Part shown: in pieces, positions 11,701-25,467 of the stretch
Layout of the letters: each line of letters opens with the position of its first letter
Position numbering within the stretch: the stretch's first letter is position 1
DNA from: Ichthyophthirius multifiliis
Taxonomy: Eukaryota; Ciliophora; Oligohymenophorea; Hymenostomatida
DNA: 64,000 nt
Direction of reading: 5' to 3'
Assembly: GCF_000220395.1 (NCBI RefSeq)
Contig: NW_004086774.1
Location: forward strand, 1-64,000
The notes under the pieces: model-generated
The model's database searches: none
Told to the model about the DNA's origin: nothing
The model's input: only the letters and a program-made list of their open reading frames with translations
Program-made: the position numbers and the translations under genes

Positions 11701-14700
11701 AATATTTCAAGACAGGAGCGGTAAAACTACCCGACCCAAACTCAACTGAATAAGAAATAAAATAATACGAAAGAAATGTGAGCGAATAAATAAGGTTTTT
11801 TTCTGAATTATCCTTTGGAAGGAACTTTTTGTGGTGCAAAGAACTCATTCCGCATTTTTCGAACCATTATTTATTAGAAAATATATGGAGTTAAGGAGAA
11901 TTAAATAATTTTTCAGAATTAAGGGCATGTTTTTGTTAATTAGCAATGTCATTATATATTGACCATGATCCTTTGTAAAGAAAACCTATCCCTAACTATT
12001 GTAGGCTTTTCAATGAAATAGATGTTGCTGATGATGTTGAAGTTTTCAAATCAGAAAATAATTAAGAAAATGAAATTCTTATGTATAAATAATTCATTAT
12101 TAAGCTACTTTCTTATCTTTAAAATTTTTCAGATAAAATTGAAGATAAAATAAAAGAATATTAAATAGAAGATCATAAAATGCATTAACTTAAATACGAA
12201 AATATGATGAAAGAAAATAGCTTTATTGATGATACTTTACTTCTAAATTCTATAGAACTAACCCATTTAATTTTAAATTTAGGACTTTTCGAAGCTTTAA
12301 AAGAAACAAATCAATTTAAATTTTTAGTTAAATATCTAATGAATGTAAATAAACATTTTTATTTTTATATTTTTTTTCATATTAGATTTTTATATTTGAT
12401 GCTAAAAATATTCAATATATAGCCGCTTGTTAAATTACATTAAACAGAGAAAATGATAGAAGAAAAAACATAAAAGATTAAAAAAAAGTGCTTTTAAATT
12501 TTGATATTGCCGCAAATATGAAAAAACTTCAATAAGCCGCTAATTAAACAACATTACTTTTGAAATAAAGCAATTCAGAAAAAGAGACAAAAGAAGATGA
12601 TGATATCAATTTTGATCCAGGGCAAGGAGATAATTAAAATCCTTTGGAATAATCTAAATTATATGATAATCATATAATGAGAGGATAAATTAAATTGAAT
12701 AATATGTTATAAGAAATGAATTATTAAGATTAAGCTTAAATGTAAACTGAAATAAACGTTAAGCTTAAAATATTAGATATATTAGAAAATATTTAAAATT
12801 TAAGACAAAATTACTTAATTTCTAATGTTTTAAAATTTTTTAAAGATAACATAGCTGACATTGTTATAAGCTCGAATGATAAGGCTAGGTAAAATATATA
12901 AGAAATTTTGAGAAAAAATATCAAGAGTATTTTACCAAATATTGCTAAAACAGGAATTGATGTAGTTGATTAAATGTTCGATTAAAAAGATTCAAGTTCT
13001 TTATTAAATTCACTATCTATTAAATCTCTTAATCCCAAAAATATAAAAAAATACGATTCTAAAAATAAATTCCATTAATATATAAAAAGTAAATACAATT
13101 AATATATTTTTTAATAAAAAAATGATTATTTTTTTTATGTAGCTTAAGGATATTTACATTATAGAAATTTAGATGAATTAATATCTTCTGCAATAGAAAA
13201 CAGCGAAGAATATGAAGACCCTATAGCTACATGCTTACCTCAACTAATAACCAGTTTTTTACTTATATACGATGAATAATTAGAAAAAAGAACATTAAAA
13301 CTATTAATAAAAATGTATAATTAAAGATACGAATTAATTTAAAATATTAACAAAATGTAAATAATATTTGATTAATATACTTTCCAATTATTCGAAATAC
13401 TAAAAAAAGTATGAATTAATTAAATAAATATGTCGAATAATCCGAAGTTTGGTTTACTACTCTTATAAAAAAATCATTCGAAGAACATGAAATAAGTAAA
13501 GTGATTGAAATTATAGATAATATGAATAATGGGTTTTTTTAGGCTATTGATTATTATGAAAATAAAATTGTTTTGGTAAAAAATTCAACATAAAGAAAAA
13601 ATCAAAAAATAGATCCAGAAAAATAAAAAATATATAAGTATTTGGGAGTATATGAGCCCATAATTAATCTTTTAAATGATGGAATGTATCATTTCGATAA
13701 CGCAATACTTGAAGAAAATTATCCTATCGACAAGAAAATTAGTTTAATTAAATTATTTGAAATTTGTTTTGAGTTTTTGTCGTATTTCACTTATAAAAAC
13801 AAAGAAAACTAACATACGATCCAATAGCATATTCCTTTATTTTTAAAGCACTTAAGATATGACCTTGGGTAAATGAATTTAATATATAATATTTATGAGG
13901 ATAATACAAGTTTACTTTTTTAATAAAATCATAAAAAATTAATTGAAATTTTTGTAAATTTAATTGAAACAGAAGGCAGATAAGTTCGATTTTTAGAATT
14001 TTTTGAAGTTTTAATAAAATTTAAAAGAAAGTATGTTTTCGACAATTAATTAATTGTTTTGAACACTTTTTTGCCTGTAAAGGAAGAAATTACATAAAAA
14101 TAATTGAAACTTTTATATTCTGAATGTTCAGGTAACAAATAAATTAAACTCTATTTAGACGATATGTGTACTAGTCTTGAAAAATAAGGCCTGGTCTAAA
14201 AATTATAAGAAGTTAATTTTTTGGATACTTATAGAGATGAACCGTTTCTTTATCATATAAAATTGATTGATTTATTATTATAGACATGTTATATAAACAT
14301 TAAAAAAAATAATCAGGATCAAAAATAGAAATAAGAAGAAGAAAACGAAGAAAATTAAGATGAAGAAAACGAAAATAATATTTTCATACCTAATCTTAAT
14401 TAGAAAATTTTAAAATAAAAAATTGAGCAAAAAAAAGAAGAAACAGATTTAAATTTAAACAAAAATGAAGAAGAAGATGAAGAAGATTTAGAATTAAAAT
14501 AATAATTAAATTAAAAAAAAAAATAATAGTAAATTTTAAACTAATTAAACGAAGATGTTGCCAAAGACCCACTATTATCTGAATATAACTTTAATATTTC
14601 AACAACAAAATTAAAAAAGTTATTCAAATTAACAGATTTGTTGGATATTTTATAATAAAAAGACTCCTTTGCTAATTGGAATAATTTTGATAAAAAATAA

Positions 14701-17700
14701 CAAAAAATGATATCTAATAAATCTCCTTCTGCTTCTCCTAAAAATAAAATTAAAACCGAAAATATTAAATCAAACGTTCCGAGTATTAATAATTCTTTTG
14801 ATATCGAATGTGAATCAATGATTTAAGATAAAAATAATATGTAAATATAAAAATAAGTAAGTTTTAATTATATATATATATATATATTCTTTTTCTAAAA
14901 ATAAAATATTATAAATAGAGTTATGGTCTTTTAAAACCAAAAATAGTAGATTTTATTAGAAAAGTGCATATTTTATCTGAAAATATTATAACATAGAATT
15001 CTTATATGATAGTTCATTAGAAAGAAATCGCTCAATTTTTTGAAAAAGAATGTAGAAAGTTAGATTATTTATCAGGAAAACAATTCACTAAATAATACAT
15101 TACATATTTGTTTGATTATTTGCTTCCTTTTTTTTATGATTATCATAGAAAATTCATTAAAAGAGGACTTCATAATTAAAACATACAAGAAGATACAGAC
15201 AGAAAAGACGATAAAATGTTAACTTAAATAATATGTAAAATTCGAGATAAAATAAATTTATTTGAATAATTTATAGATTAAGTAATATTAATAAATAAAT
15301 ATATATATATAAATAAAAATTATAGATATAAATAAAAAGAATTAATATAATATTAAAATCAGTAAATGGATTAGAAGAACCAGATATTTATCTGAATTAA
15401 AAATCTCAAAATTAATCCAAAATTATTTAAAGTAAACCAAATGAAAACAGCTAACCGGCAGACATAAGTTCATAAGTAGATATTCAAATGAATAATTTAG
15501 AAATGTAATTATTAAAAAATACTTAAAACGCAAATACAGTCTAACCTTATGCAAATAAAAAAGTGCATTAAGCTGGATTAAAAGTGATTGGAGCGTTAAA
15601 AGTAACTGGAAAAAAATAAGAAAAAACAATTAGAAATTGGGAATTATTTAAATAAGTTTTAACGGAAGATGTAGCTATTGACTAGGAAGTTCAAAACGAA
15701 AAAATCGCATTAGCAGAGGCTATTTTGAGAGTTTAAAAATTCGTCACAAAAGAATATGCTAAAGATTTGACGAATAAACCAGATTTTTTTAATACTATTA
15801 AAAAGTTTATTAATTTCCTTTAATATGCATCTGATGATTCTTCAAATAAATAAACTATAATTTCCCTTTTATCTGTATTAAAAAAAATAGTTTAAACAAA
15901 CGAAAATGGAAAAAATAATGAAATGAATTAAGAAGAATAAGTTAAACAAAAGTAAAAAATTTAAAATATGTTCGATTAGTTAGGTTCTACGAAAATGGTT
16001 TTGACTGTCATTTCAGAAAATTCAAAGCATTTAGATAGTGAGCTTATTATACATTTTATTTCCTTTGTTAATTGTTTACTAGATGGGGGTAATAATGCTG
16101 TTTAAAAAACTATTTATAACTTTTTTATAAATTATTAGAAATCAGAAGTCCTTTTTTTCAAATTTAGCTAGATTATCAGAAATTAAATTAAAATCATCGA
16201 ATAAAGGGCTATTAATATTTAAAATAATGAAAACGAAGAAAATGAATTAGAAAATAAAGAATAATTAGATCTTTTAGAAGTAGTTTTAAAGTTCCTTCAA
16301 TTATGTGTAGAAGGGCATTATCTGCCTTTATAAAACTATTTCTAAAAATAAGAAAACTCCCGAAACAATTACGATATGGTAAACCTAGTTGCAGATTTAC
16401 TAAAAGCTTACTATTATGGAGATTGTACATAAACAACATATGATAATATGATCAACTGTTTAGATACTTTAAGTGAATTTGTACAAGGTCCATGTAAGGA
16501 AAATTAAGACGCAGTTTCAGATAGTAAATTTTTTGATATTGCAAGCGACTTATTCCTTTCCAAACCCAAAAAATCCCTCAGATAAAGAAATTAGGAATAA
16601 ATGAATTAAGAAGAATTAAAAAAGAACAAAAAGAAGGAAAAGAAAATAGATTTTATTGAAATATACAGATAAAGTAAAAATGAACCTCTTACAAAATGGA
16701 TGATTGTGCGTCTTTAAAACAAAGTCCTAGTTTTGGTTTTAAGTATTTTAGAAAGTAGGGATATAAAAAATAATTGTGATATTATTAAAAGAATTATGAG
16801 AAATCTGCCACTTCATACACTCCAAAGGCACTTCATTAAAACTTACGGGAGATTCTTTAAATATAATGCAGCATAGTTTGATATTGACTCACTTCATCAT
16901 TTAGATAGAGATCCGAGAAATTTAGATGATCAAAAATTTTTCCAAAAACTATATTCGGAGAAAAAAAGTCTTAAATATGTAGATCTGTATTTAAGTACAG
17001 TTTTATAAAATGGATTTTATATTTATTTCTTGATTTCATAATATGTATTTTTTTTTTAAATAATATAAATATATTTTTCTCAAAATATAAAAAAAAAAAA
17101 ATAGATAAAAGCTGATTAAAACCTTCCTGGAGAAATTGTAAGATTATTTCAAAAGCACGAGAATAAAATTTTAAACAAGAAAAAAGGAGATATAGAAGAT
17201 TTATTAACTGGTGATAATATCATTGGATAATTAATATCTTTTTCTCGTTCTCTAATTGAATCTGTTTTAAACTACATGTAATAAGTACAATAAATGTCTG
17301 AATAAGCCGCTAAGAAATTATAAAAAACAAAAATCAGTTCTGAGGAATAAAAACAAGAACTAGAAAAAAAAGCAACTGAAAGGAAGACTATATTGAAAAA
17401 AGCAGTAGATTTTTTCGCCCAAAATACATCCCATATTGACATTTTTAGAAACGAATAATTAGAACTTGTATATTTTATTAGATTACCCTTTATATTGTGT
17501 TTACCTAAAGAACAAAAAATTAATTTCCATTAAAAATGTGACAGAACAAATATTAAATCTAAATAATTAGATTTAATAAAAGAAGCCTCAGAAATAATAG
17601 AAATATGCCGACACGAGTATAGACTAAAAAAATTATTTCAAACTAATAAATTATTGGCTCTTTTTGCCAATTATGTTAAACTATGGAAAGATTTATCTTT

Positions 17701-19295
17701 TTTATTTGGATTAACACTCAACATTATTATTTTTTTTTCTTTTGCAACTTCGGAATCGTCTACTTTGTATTAAAGAATAATGGAAGATTACTAACTCTTT
17801 TAGTAAACATAATATACTAGAGAATTTACAAGAAAAGTTTTTAATATATTGGGTATATTAATGCTTGTGTGTAGTTTATTTGTTTTACTTTTCTTGCTGT
17901 TTAAAAATGTTCCTTTAATAGTTAAAAGAGTAAAAAATAATATATTATTACAACTAAAATATAAAATAAATTTAAAAATAAAATTATATTTATTTAATTT
18001 AATTTAATTTATTTTTATAAAAAAGACATTAAATAGTGGAAGTCAATTAAAAGATAAAAAAGATAAATTAGGTTATACATTTTTATTGATATTGAAAATT
18101 TTCTAAATATTATTCACATTCATATAAGATATAGAAGTACTTTATTATCTAACATATAGTACATTGGCTATTATTGCCACTTTTGTACATCCATTTTTCT
18201 TTACTTTCCATTTATCTGAAGTTCTATTGAGATATCCAACACTCAAAAACGTTATTATGTCAATTTATTTGCCCAGAAGGCAGCTTTTGTTAACTTTTTT
18301 ATTGTTGGTTATTGCTGAATATATATTTACGATTTTTGCTTATACTTTTTATAATTAGGATTATATGGGGAATTGCTCTTCTATGTTATATTGCTTTTTG
18401 TTTACTTTTGATTAGACTTTTAAAGCAAATGGGGGAGTGGGAGGTTATTTAGCTGAAACTACGGGCTAAAAAAATACTGCATAATTTAATTTTAGTAGAT
18501 TTTTCTTTGATAATTTATCTTAGTATGTCCTTGTGACTATTATGATTAATATTGTGAGTGGTATTATTATTGATAATTTTGGAATTCTAAGAGATAAGTA
18601 AAATGAAAAAAATTAAGATATGAATAATTATTGCTTTATTTGTGGAATTGAAAAGTTATCTTTATAAAAATTTTAATTTATATAAATATAAATATTTTTA
18701 AGGACTACATTTGATAGAAAATCGGACTCAGGAGCTGGATTTTAAAAGCATATAAAATTAAATCATTATATGTGGAATTATATATATTTTATGGCATATT
18801 TAGAATGGAAAAACAAAAATGAATATACAGGTATTGAAAGTTATGTCGATTAATTATTAAAAGATAATGATACTTATTGGTATATTTTTTTAAAAAAATT
18901 ATATTTAATATAATTGTAATTTTTTAAAATTACTCATATATATAAAATATATATATATATTATTAATATATTTTTATTAAATAAATATTAAAAATAATTA
19001 AAATAAAAATAAATAGCAAAAAATAAAATATAAATATAAATTTATATAAATAGAAATATATAAAAATAAAATTATATATAATAAATATATATTTATTTAT
19101 TTAATAATATTTTTATTTATATATAATAGGATGCCATTTAAAAAAGCAAGAGAACTAACAGAAGGGGATGATGATGATGAATAGATTGATTTAACAAAAT
19201 TAAAAGAAATTATAAGAGATTAAAATATAATTTAAAGAGATTTAGATATTATTTAAGAAGTTGTGGAAAAATTCAATAAAGAAAAAAGAAAATGA
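8783..19295 (+). CDS. IP3-receptor-type intracellular Ca2+ release channel
   Basis: Nine exons, about 3,287 aa. Introns 11116-11165, 12345-12385, 14857-14918, 15282-15325, 17045-17104, 17930-18025, 18655-18702 and 18880-19129; exons total whole codons if one A is restored in each of the A7 runs at 9179-9185 and 13402-13408. Family landmarks in order: N-terminal beta-trefoil (KYGQIITISRFEDIKSFV), a MIR-like block near residue 430 (GGCVEYRTAYRLKHMSSG), RIH repeats (RACFCQLAMSLYIDHDP), the RIH-associated domain near 2440 (FLQLCVEGHYLPLQNYFQKQ and EFVQGPCKENQDAV), six membrane segments from about 2880, pore helix and filter ANGGVGGYLAET near 3099, then the IP3R-type zinc site CFICGIEK ... HIKLNHYMWNY. 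Such channels form tetramers in ER or alveolar-sac membranes and release Ca2+ on IP3 binding. Human IP3R has GGGVGD in the filter; here the Asp is replaced by Gly. IP3 binding itself cannot be proven from sequence reading. Confidence 0.93.
18880..19129 (+). other. Long AT-rich last intron of the Ca2+ channel gene
   Basis: At 250 bp this is by far the longest intron of the gene; the others are 41-96 bp. It starts GTATATTT after the TG of a Trp codon and ends ATAATAG before GATGCC, restoring TGG ATG CCA. It is built of TA and TAAA runs without coding signal. Confidence 0.8.
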
Positions 19296-19709
19296 GAAAA
19301 AAATCTTTTTAATTTTTTTTTTATTTAATATATTAAAAAATAATATAAATGCGTTTAATATAAAAACATTTATTTGTTTAAAAAATAATTAATTGTTAAA
19401 TAAAATATTAAATATAAATTATTTTTATTTAAAACAAAAAAATTATATTAAAATAAATAATTAAAAAATATTTTATATATAATAAAATCTTTTATTATAT
19501 AATTAAATAAATCTAAATAATAATAATTTTTAAAGATAAATTAAAATAAAATAATAATTTTAAGAATTTAATATATTGTAAATTATATAAACTAAGATAA
19601 TATATATAATATCAAAATTATTAAGATATAAAAATGATTTAATGAAAAAAATATAAAAAATAAAAAGTTTAATTATTAATATTAATATAAAGTATAATAG
19701 AAATAATAA

Positions 19710-19748
<39 letters not shown>

Positions 19749-20657
19749 TAATAATAATAATAATAAATTATTTTATATTAATATTTAATATTATAATTTT
19801 ATTTATATTATATTATATATTTTTAGTTTTTTATTTATTTTAAATAATATATTTTTTTTATCTATAAAATTTTATTATTTACTCTTTTTTTTTTAATTAA
19901 TAATATTTTTTCAGAATAATTAATATATATACAATCATTGAGAATTCATAATTTAACTTAAATTTTTTATTTTATGCGTTAAAATATTTTATTATTTCTA
20001 AATATAAATATATTTATTTAATATTTTAATTTTTATAATTTTTAAATAATCTTTGTTTATATATTTAAAATTGTTTAAATTTTATTTTTTAATAATAATC
20101 TAAATTTAATTTTATATTTATTTTATTTTTATATATTAATAAGTTCTTATCTTATATTAATTGTCTATATATACAAATAAATATTTTTATTATTTTTTAT
20201 CTAATAATTTTATAAACTAAGATAAAAAAATAAATTTAATAGAAATTTATTTCATTTAAAAATATATCTTTTTTTTTAAAATATAAAATTTTTTTTATAA
20301 ATATTTTATTTTGTTATATATTAAATATATTATTGTTTGCTTAAAAGTGTTTAAATTATATATGCTATAATTATTTATTAAATTATAAATTTAATATTTC
20401 AATATTATATTTAAATATTTATTTTGTAAAAATAAAAATAAAAAAAATATATATTTATAATTTTTTTTATAAATATAATCCATCAAAAATAAGAATTTAT
20501 TACTAAAATTATTTATATATATTATAATATTTTTATATTTTAATAAAATAAATATTTTAATGTTTCTTATTACATAAGAAGATTGGTTGGACCTAAAAAC
20601 AAAAAAGAGCAAGAGCTTATTTAAGAATCTAAACTTTAAAATTAAGTTACTAAATTT
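19296..20657. other. Gene-free AT-rich spacer with TAA repeat
   Basis: About 1.36 kb between the Ca2+ channel and the cyclin start. A (TAA)n run occupies about 19708-19766. From about 20560 base composition becomes less AT-rich and a frame continuous with the cyclin is open (RRLVGPKNKKEQELI), so an upstream coding exon or extended N-terminus may exist there; no ATG in that frame was found. Confidence 0.5.
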
Positions 20658-21482
20658 ATGATAGATTTTTCAACATTTTTATCAAAAAAAGATTAAAAAT
20701 ATAAATTTTCAAAGCCATCAGTTAAAAAATTAATAAATATATACAAATAATTTTTTTAAAAAGCTTTTAAAAGCATAATTCGTATACCACAAATTCAAAG
20801 CAATAAAAGGGAATGGTAGAATAAATGATTTATTCCATGGAGCAGTCTGCCTTTTTATAATTGGAAAAGACGATGACATTTTATTTAGCGAAGAAACTTG
20901 TGTTAGATATTTTTTAACATTAAATGAAAGAAATATTGCAAAAGAAAATAAAAACATAATGATGATGAGTAAATTAGAAACCGATGAATAATTGTTAGAT
21001 TTTTCTAAAAATTTACCAAACGATTTAGTTTATAAGAAAATTCAAAAACTAAGAGAAATAGAATAAGATATTCTAAAAACAATAGGTAAAAATTTAATGA
21101 TATACATGTAAAAAATTATATATTTTGATAAAAAGGGTTTGACTTAGAAATCGAAGTAATAACTCCTTATATTGATAAATTTATAAATGAATATTCAGTA
21201 TTATAAATATAAAAATTTCTTGGTGATATTAAATTTATAGAAGTCCTAAAAACTTCAGAATTATGGGCTAATGATATTTATAGGTCAAATTTATGTTTAT
21301 ATTATCATCCTATAATATTAGCTTATACTGCATTAAATTAAGCATAGAAAATTAACAAATATATACTGCCTGATTATAATAATAAACCATGGTGGTAATT
21401 TTTTGACTTTTTAATAAAATTAGAAGAAATAGAAGAAGCAACTAATTACTTTAAAAATTTTGTCAAGTTTTTATAATTATGA
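20658..21482 (+). CDS. Cyclin
   Basis: Two exons, 257 aa, intron 21086-21135 (50 bp). Cyclins activate cyclin-dependent kinases. The first cyclin-box helices read KLINIYKQFF ... LLKAQFVYHKFKAI ... LFHGAVCLFIIGKDDD; the end of the box has the typical REIEQDILKTIGFDLEIEVITPYIDKFI, and the second fold follows with LCLYYHPIILAYTALNQA. This resembles C/K/L/T-type (transcriptional) cyclins more than mitotic ones, an inference from the box spacing. The T7 run at 20751-20757 has one T too many: without it the reading frame joins smoothly and the gene is exactly 258 codons. The ATG at 20658 is the first in frame, but the same frame stays open upstream with coding-like sequence, so the real N-terminus may be longer. 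Confidence 0.8.
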
Positions 21483-21697
21483 TATTAATTTTTTATTCGA
21501 AAATTTAGATTAATTGAGTTCTACTTTAATATATTTTTTTATAAAACAAAAATATATGTCCTTTTAAAATATTTTTTTTTAAATGTTATATAATAATATA
21601 AAAAATAAATAAAATTTTTATTGATATTATATTATAAATATATTATTAGAATAAAATATTAGCTTTTATATAAAAAAAAGTTTAAAAATAATAAATA

Positions 21698-22189
21698 TCA
21701 AACATGTAATAAATGCAATTCTAATTACGTATCATTATTTATTTACCTTTCTATTTACTAAAATAAATAAGCATATATAAAATATCCAAAAATTGCACAA
21801 ATAGTTATTAAAATCCAAAAACTTATAATAATATTATGAATTCTATCTGCGAAATCACCACAACCCTTATCGTATGCAAAATTAATCATAATTAAGTTAA
21901 ATCCGATATTTAAAAAAGTAGCTACATCTATAATTTAAAGCTTTAATAAAATTTATATTTATTAAGATGGTATTAAATTATATGCAATTAAATATAAAAA
22001 ATATTAAATAACTAAAAGATTTAAAATTATATAAAAATAAGTAGCTTAAATCATACTAATACATATATCTCGCATTGGTTTACACCTGCTTCTTTGTTTA
22101 GATTCATCAGTAGGTTATATATAATATTAAAAAACTAAAAGAATGCAACATCTCAATATTTTTTAAAATATTTATTAATAATAATTCAT
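21698..22189 (-). CDS. Small multi-pass membrane protein, unrecognised
   Basis: Single exon, 163 aa, ATG at 22187-22189, TGA at 21698-21700. I do not recognise a family. Four hydrophobic segments are visible: ILRCCILLVF near residue 10, MIQATYFYIILNLLVIQYFLYLIAY near 50, IDVATFLNIGFNLIMINF near 95 and IIISFWILITICAIFGYFIYAYLF near 125. A short Cys/Arg-rich loop (KQRSRCKPMRDIC) lies between the first two, and a conserved-looking DKGCGDFADR loop between the last two. The tail is polar and cytosolic in the simplest topology. The pattern recalls tetraspan/MARVEL-type proteins, which is only a guess. It lies tail to tail with the cyclin, about 215 bp away. Confidence 0.65.
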
Positions 22190-22353
22190 ATTTTATAAAA
22201 AAAAATTTTGTAAAAAATATTATTTTTAAATAATATAAATTTATTTAATAGTATAAGTTTATTTTAAAAGTTTATTTTCAATATTTAATAGTATATAAAT
22301 TTAAAGAAAATTATAATATTTAGACACTATGTTTATTAAATATTCTTTGAACT

Positions 22354-23531
22354 TCAAAAAATATTACAATTTCCACTTTTTTTAATAATTACAAATTAAG
22401 ATATTGGATTTATTTTATTTTAAACATGAAACTAGGCAAAAACAGGTCTATGATCCGACCCAAAAACATTAAAAGCCAATTCATAATTAACAAGTTTTAT
22501 TGTATCCTAATTTTTTTATCTGAATAAAATTCTATCAGTCCATCCTGGAATTCTACTTTTTTCATATAAATTATTATTATATTACATTTTATAACTAGGT
22601 GGAAATAAAATTAAACCTTCTTTAAATTAAGAGAAGATGTTTTTATTGTTTTTTTCTTTTTATAATTAATCATTTTTTAATAAATCCAAATATTTTCCTT
22701 CCGAAATCATTTAATATACCAAATCTTTATTTTCACTATCAATTCTATAATTGAAATCGCCCATCCAAAAAACAAAATCAAATCTATTTAAAACTTCCTC
22801 TTATTTATTCGAAAAGTTTTTAGGTAAATTAAGTTTTTAAGAAATAATTTAATAGTTTTAACTTCTTTTAGAATTTTTATTTTACCCAGAAGTAAAATGT
22901 GAATTAATAAACAAATAACTCTTATTACCAATATCAAAACAAATCCCTATACCTCCTTTGTTTCCAATCAAATTAAAAATACCTGTCGCTTTAGAATCTT
23001 TACTTATACAACTTATATATTAAGAAATGCTTATATGTCCAAAAACAACTAAATGCATTGCATTTAAACTCACTGAGTTAATAAAAGTATATTCTTTTCC
23101 AATTTATTCTTTTAATATATTCTCCCATTTTTATTTTGATTCGCAACAAATACTTGCTAAAATAGATCTTTAGCATTCTTAAGTAGCTATAACAATTACA
23201 TGATGTTTTATTTTTTGAGTACAAAAAAGCTCCTTTAAATTTTATGAAGGAATTTTTCCGTGCATATTCCATGTTATACATAATACTTTTATATCTGTTG
23301 ATATTAAAGGATTATCAAGTTCCTTTTCTTCAAAAAACCATAATGGCTATCTTTCACTTTCAAATCTTTATAATATCTATTATTTTTATTGTTTATTTTC
23401 TTGAATTGAATCTATAAATTAAATTAAATCTGTTTATGATGTATTTATTAAATATTTATTTTATATATTTGCATATCTATTTTTTTTTATAATTATATTT
23501 TATATAATTTATTTGTTTATTATTAACTCAT
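22354..23531 (-). CDS. Inositol polyphosphate 5-phosphatase
   Basis: Minus-strand single exon, 392 aa, TGA at 22354-22356. The IPPc catalytic domain fills most of it: KVLCITWNMHGK opens the fold, then ATQECQ (Mg2+-binding Glu), NKGGIGICF, FINSHFTSG, the signature WMGDFNYR, IPGWTDRILF and the closing GSDHRPVFAQF. All metal- and phosphate-binding residues are present. The enzyme removes the 5-phosphate of IP3 or of phosphoinositides; no lipid-binding or membrane segment is seen, so a soluble IP3 phosphatase is plausible. The N-terminal ~90 residues are Gln/Asn-rich. The start at 23531 fits only if one A is restored in the A9 run (T-run 23480-23488); then the gene is exactly 393 codons. It could terminate signals that open the nearby Ca2+ channel. 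Confidence 0.9.
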
Positions 23532-23894
23532 TTTTTGATAAATATATTTTTGGATTTAAAGTTTATTTATTCTATTAATTAATATATTTTTTTTTTATAA
23601 GTATTTTTACACTATTTTCGATATTTTCATTTTCTATTTAAAATGAACTTTTATTTTGAATTCTTTATCTATTAAATGTTTATCTTCAAATACTTATTAC
23701 ATTTAATTATTATTTTTCAAATTTGAAAATATATATTTTTTTTTATTTAAAAAAAAATAACATTATCAAATGAGAGAAAAAAATAAAAATATATTTATAT
23801 ATAACATAAAATAATTAATAAATATTTATATTAAACATATATTAAAAACAAAAAATTTTATAAAACAATTATCTTGAAAAAAATATTTTAAAAA
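23532..23894. other. AT-rich spacer
   Basis: Between the 5-phosphatase start and the casein kinase stop, both minus strand. The casein-kinase frame stays open through here if its last intron is ignored, but the sequence is low complexity. No separate feature is supported. Confidence 0.5.
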
Positions 23895-24976
23895 TCATAT
23901 TATCAATTCTTTCTATAAAAAATATAAAATATTAATATATTATAATAATATTTTTTACATTTTATTTTATACTGTTATCCTAACATAATCCTTATTTTTT
24001 TCTTTCTTTCGCTAATGCAATCCAATCAAAGTCATTATCATTTTCAAATCCTTCTTTTTAAAACCTTTCTTTAAAAAGTGATAAACAATAATTATAATCC
24101 GGTTTTTCATCAAATCTAATATTTCTGCAATAAGCCAAATATTTCACAAACTCATCAGGAAATCCTTTACATAGAACTTCCACAGGAGTAGATAATTTTT
24201 TTTCCATCATTTTTTCATATTTATCTTTTTTATTATCTGCTTTTAAATTTTACCAAGGCAACTATCCTCTCAAACAATAAATTAAAACATATCCCAAAGC
24301 TTCCATATCATCTCTTCTAGCCTACTCTATACCTAAATGAGTATTAATAGATGCATACCTAGCCGTTCCAGTTAAATTTCTATTATCTTTATAAGGAATA
24401 TGTGTTCCATCCCTTTACAAATACCTCTTTGCTAGTCCGAAGTCAATAATAAAAAATTTACTAAATTTTTTACCTGCCCCAATTAAAAAATTATTTGGCT
24501 TAATATCTCTATGTATAAAGTGCCTTTAATGAATATATTCTAGCAGCTAAATTAATTACTAAGCTATCATTAAAACTGTTTTTAATGTAAATTATCTATT
24601 ACAAAATTATAATAAATCTTCCAATGAAGGGCCTAATAAATCCATAACCATTATATTATAATCTCCTTGTGTAGAACAAAAATAAACCTTTTTTTTATAA
24701 TAAAATAAAAATATAAGTACTATTTTATATATTTATTGAGTAAAATTTTTTAGTTTTTACTTAAGGAATACCCTTATCTAAAATTTATTCATCCTGAAGT
24801 AAGTATTAATATATTTTTACTTCATAAAATAATTATGGGTGTTTGGTGTTTACAGGTTCTAGTTTTATAGCTACTTCCATGTTGTTTTTTATATTTAATG
24901 CATGAAATATTTAACCAAATGCACCTTCTCCTAGTTTTCGCGTTATTTTGAACTATTTTCCTATTCTAATATCCAT
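23895..24976 (-). CDS. Casein kinase 1 family Ser/Thr kinase
   Basis: Three exons, 320 aa, ATG at 24974-24976. Introns 24688-24760 (73 bp) and 23913-23958 (46 bp); exon lengths total 321 codons. Every CK1 landmark is present: Gly loop GEGAFGQIF, the lysine in [20 protein letters not shown] catalytic loop, IDFGLAKRY metal loop, and the CK1-specific [15 protein letters not shown] in place of the usual APE motif, followed by [12 protein letters not shown]. The C-terminal lobe closes with [12 protein letters not shown], after which only a short tail remains, so it lacks long regulatory extensions. The last intron is the least certain element; it is chosen because it gives a TGA six codons later, whereas reading through yields over 60 residues of low-complexity sequence. 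CK1 enzymes phosphorylate acidic or primed sites. Confidence 0.92.
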
Positions 24977-25467
24977 TTTATTTTTATATATTATTAATCT
25001 TTTTTATAAGTTAATTGATAATTAAAAATGCGATAGAACTATTAGATGTATTTTTTTTCAAATAAGTATTTAAAATTAATAAATATTTATATAAAAAATA
25101 TTATTTTAAGGATTAATTTTCGAGGATATTAAATAAATATAAATACTATTTTAAAAATGTTATATAGAACTTTTATTGAGATTTAAAAATTTTTGAGCAA
25201 TTAGGAAACAACGAAAGTATTTAAATTTTATGAAATTTTAATAAAAAGTCTTGATTTTTTGTTGTTGAAAAATCTAAATTAAAAAAATAATGAACATTAG
25301 ATATTTTGTACTCAATAAAACTTTGAATAAATATTAAGCAATTTTCTAAATTAAGAAAGTAAAAACTAATATATGATAAAATAAGCTTTTTAAAAAATAT
25401 CATTTATTTGAATTAGCAAATAATTCATAATTTTATGCTATAAAATTTATACTTATATATTTAAATA
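24977..25467. other. AT-rich divergent spacer
   Basis: Between the casein kinase start (minus) and the leucine-rich-repeat start (plus). No gene, repeat or RNA is visible. Confidence 0.5.

Noticed and set aside
23686-23912. Longer C-terminus for casein kinase 1
   Set aside because: Ignoring the last intron adds a low-complexity Ile/Phe/Tyr tail; the 46-bp intron gives an immediate TGA and whole-codon totals.
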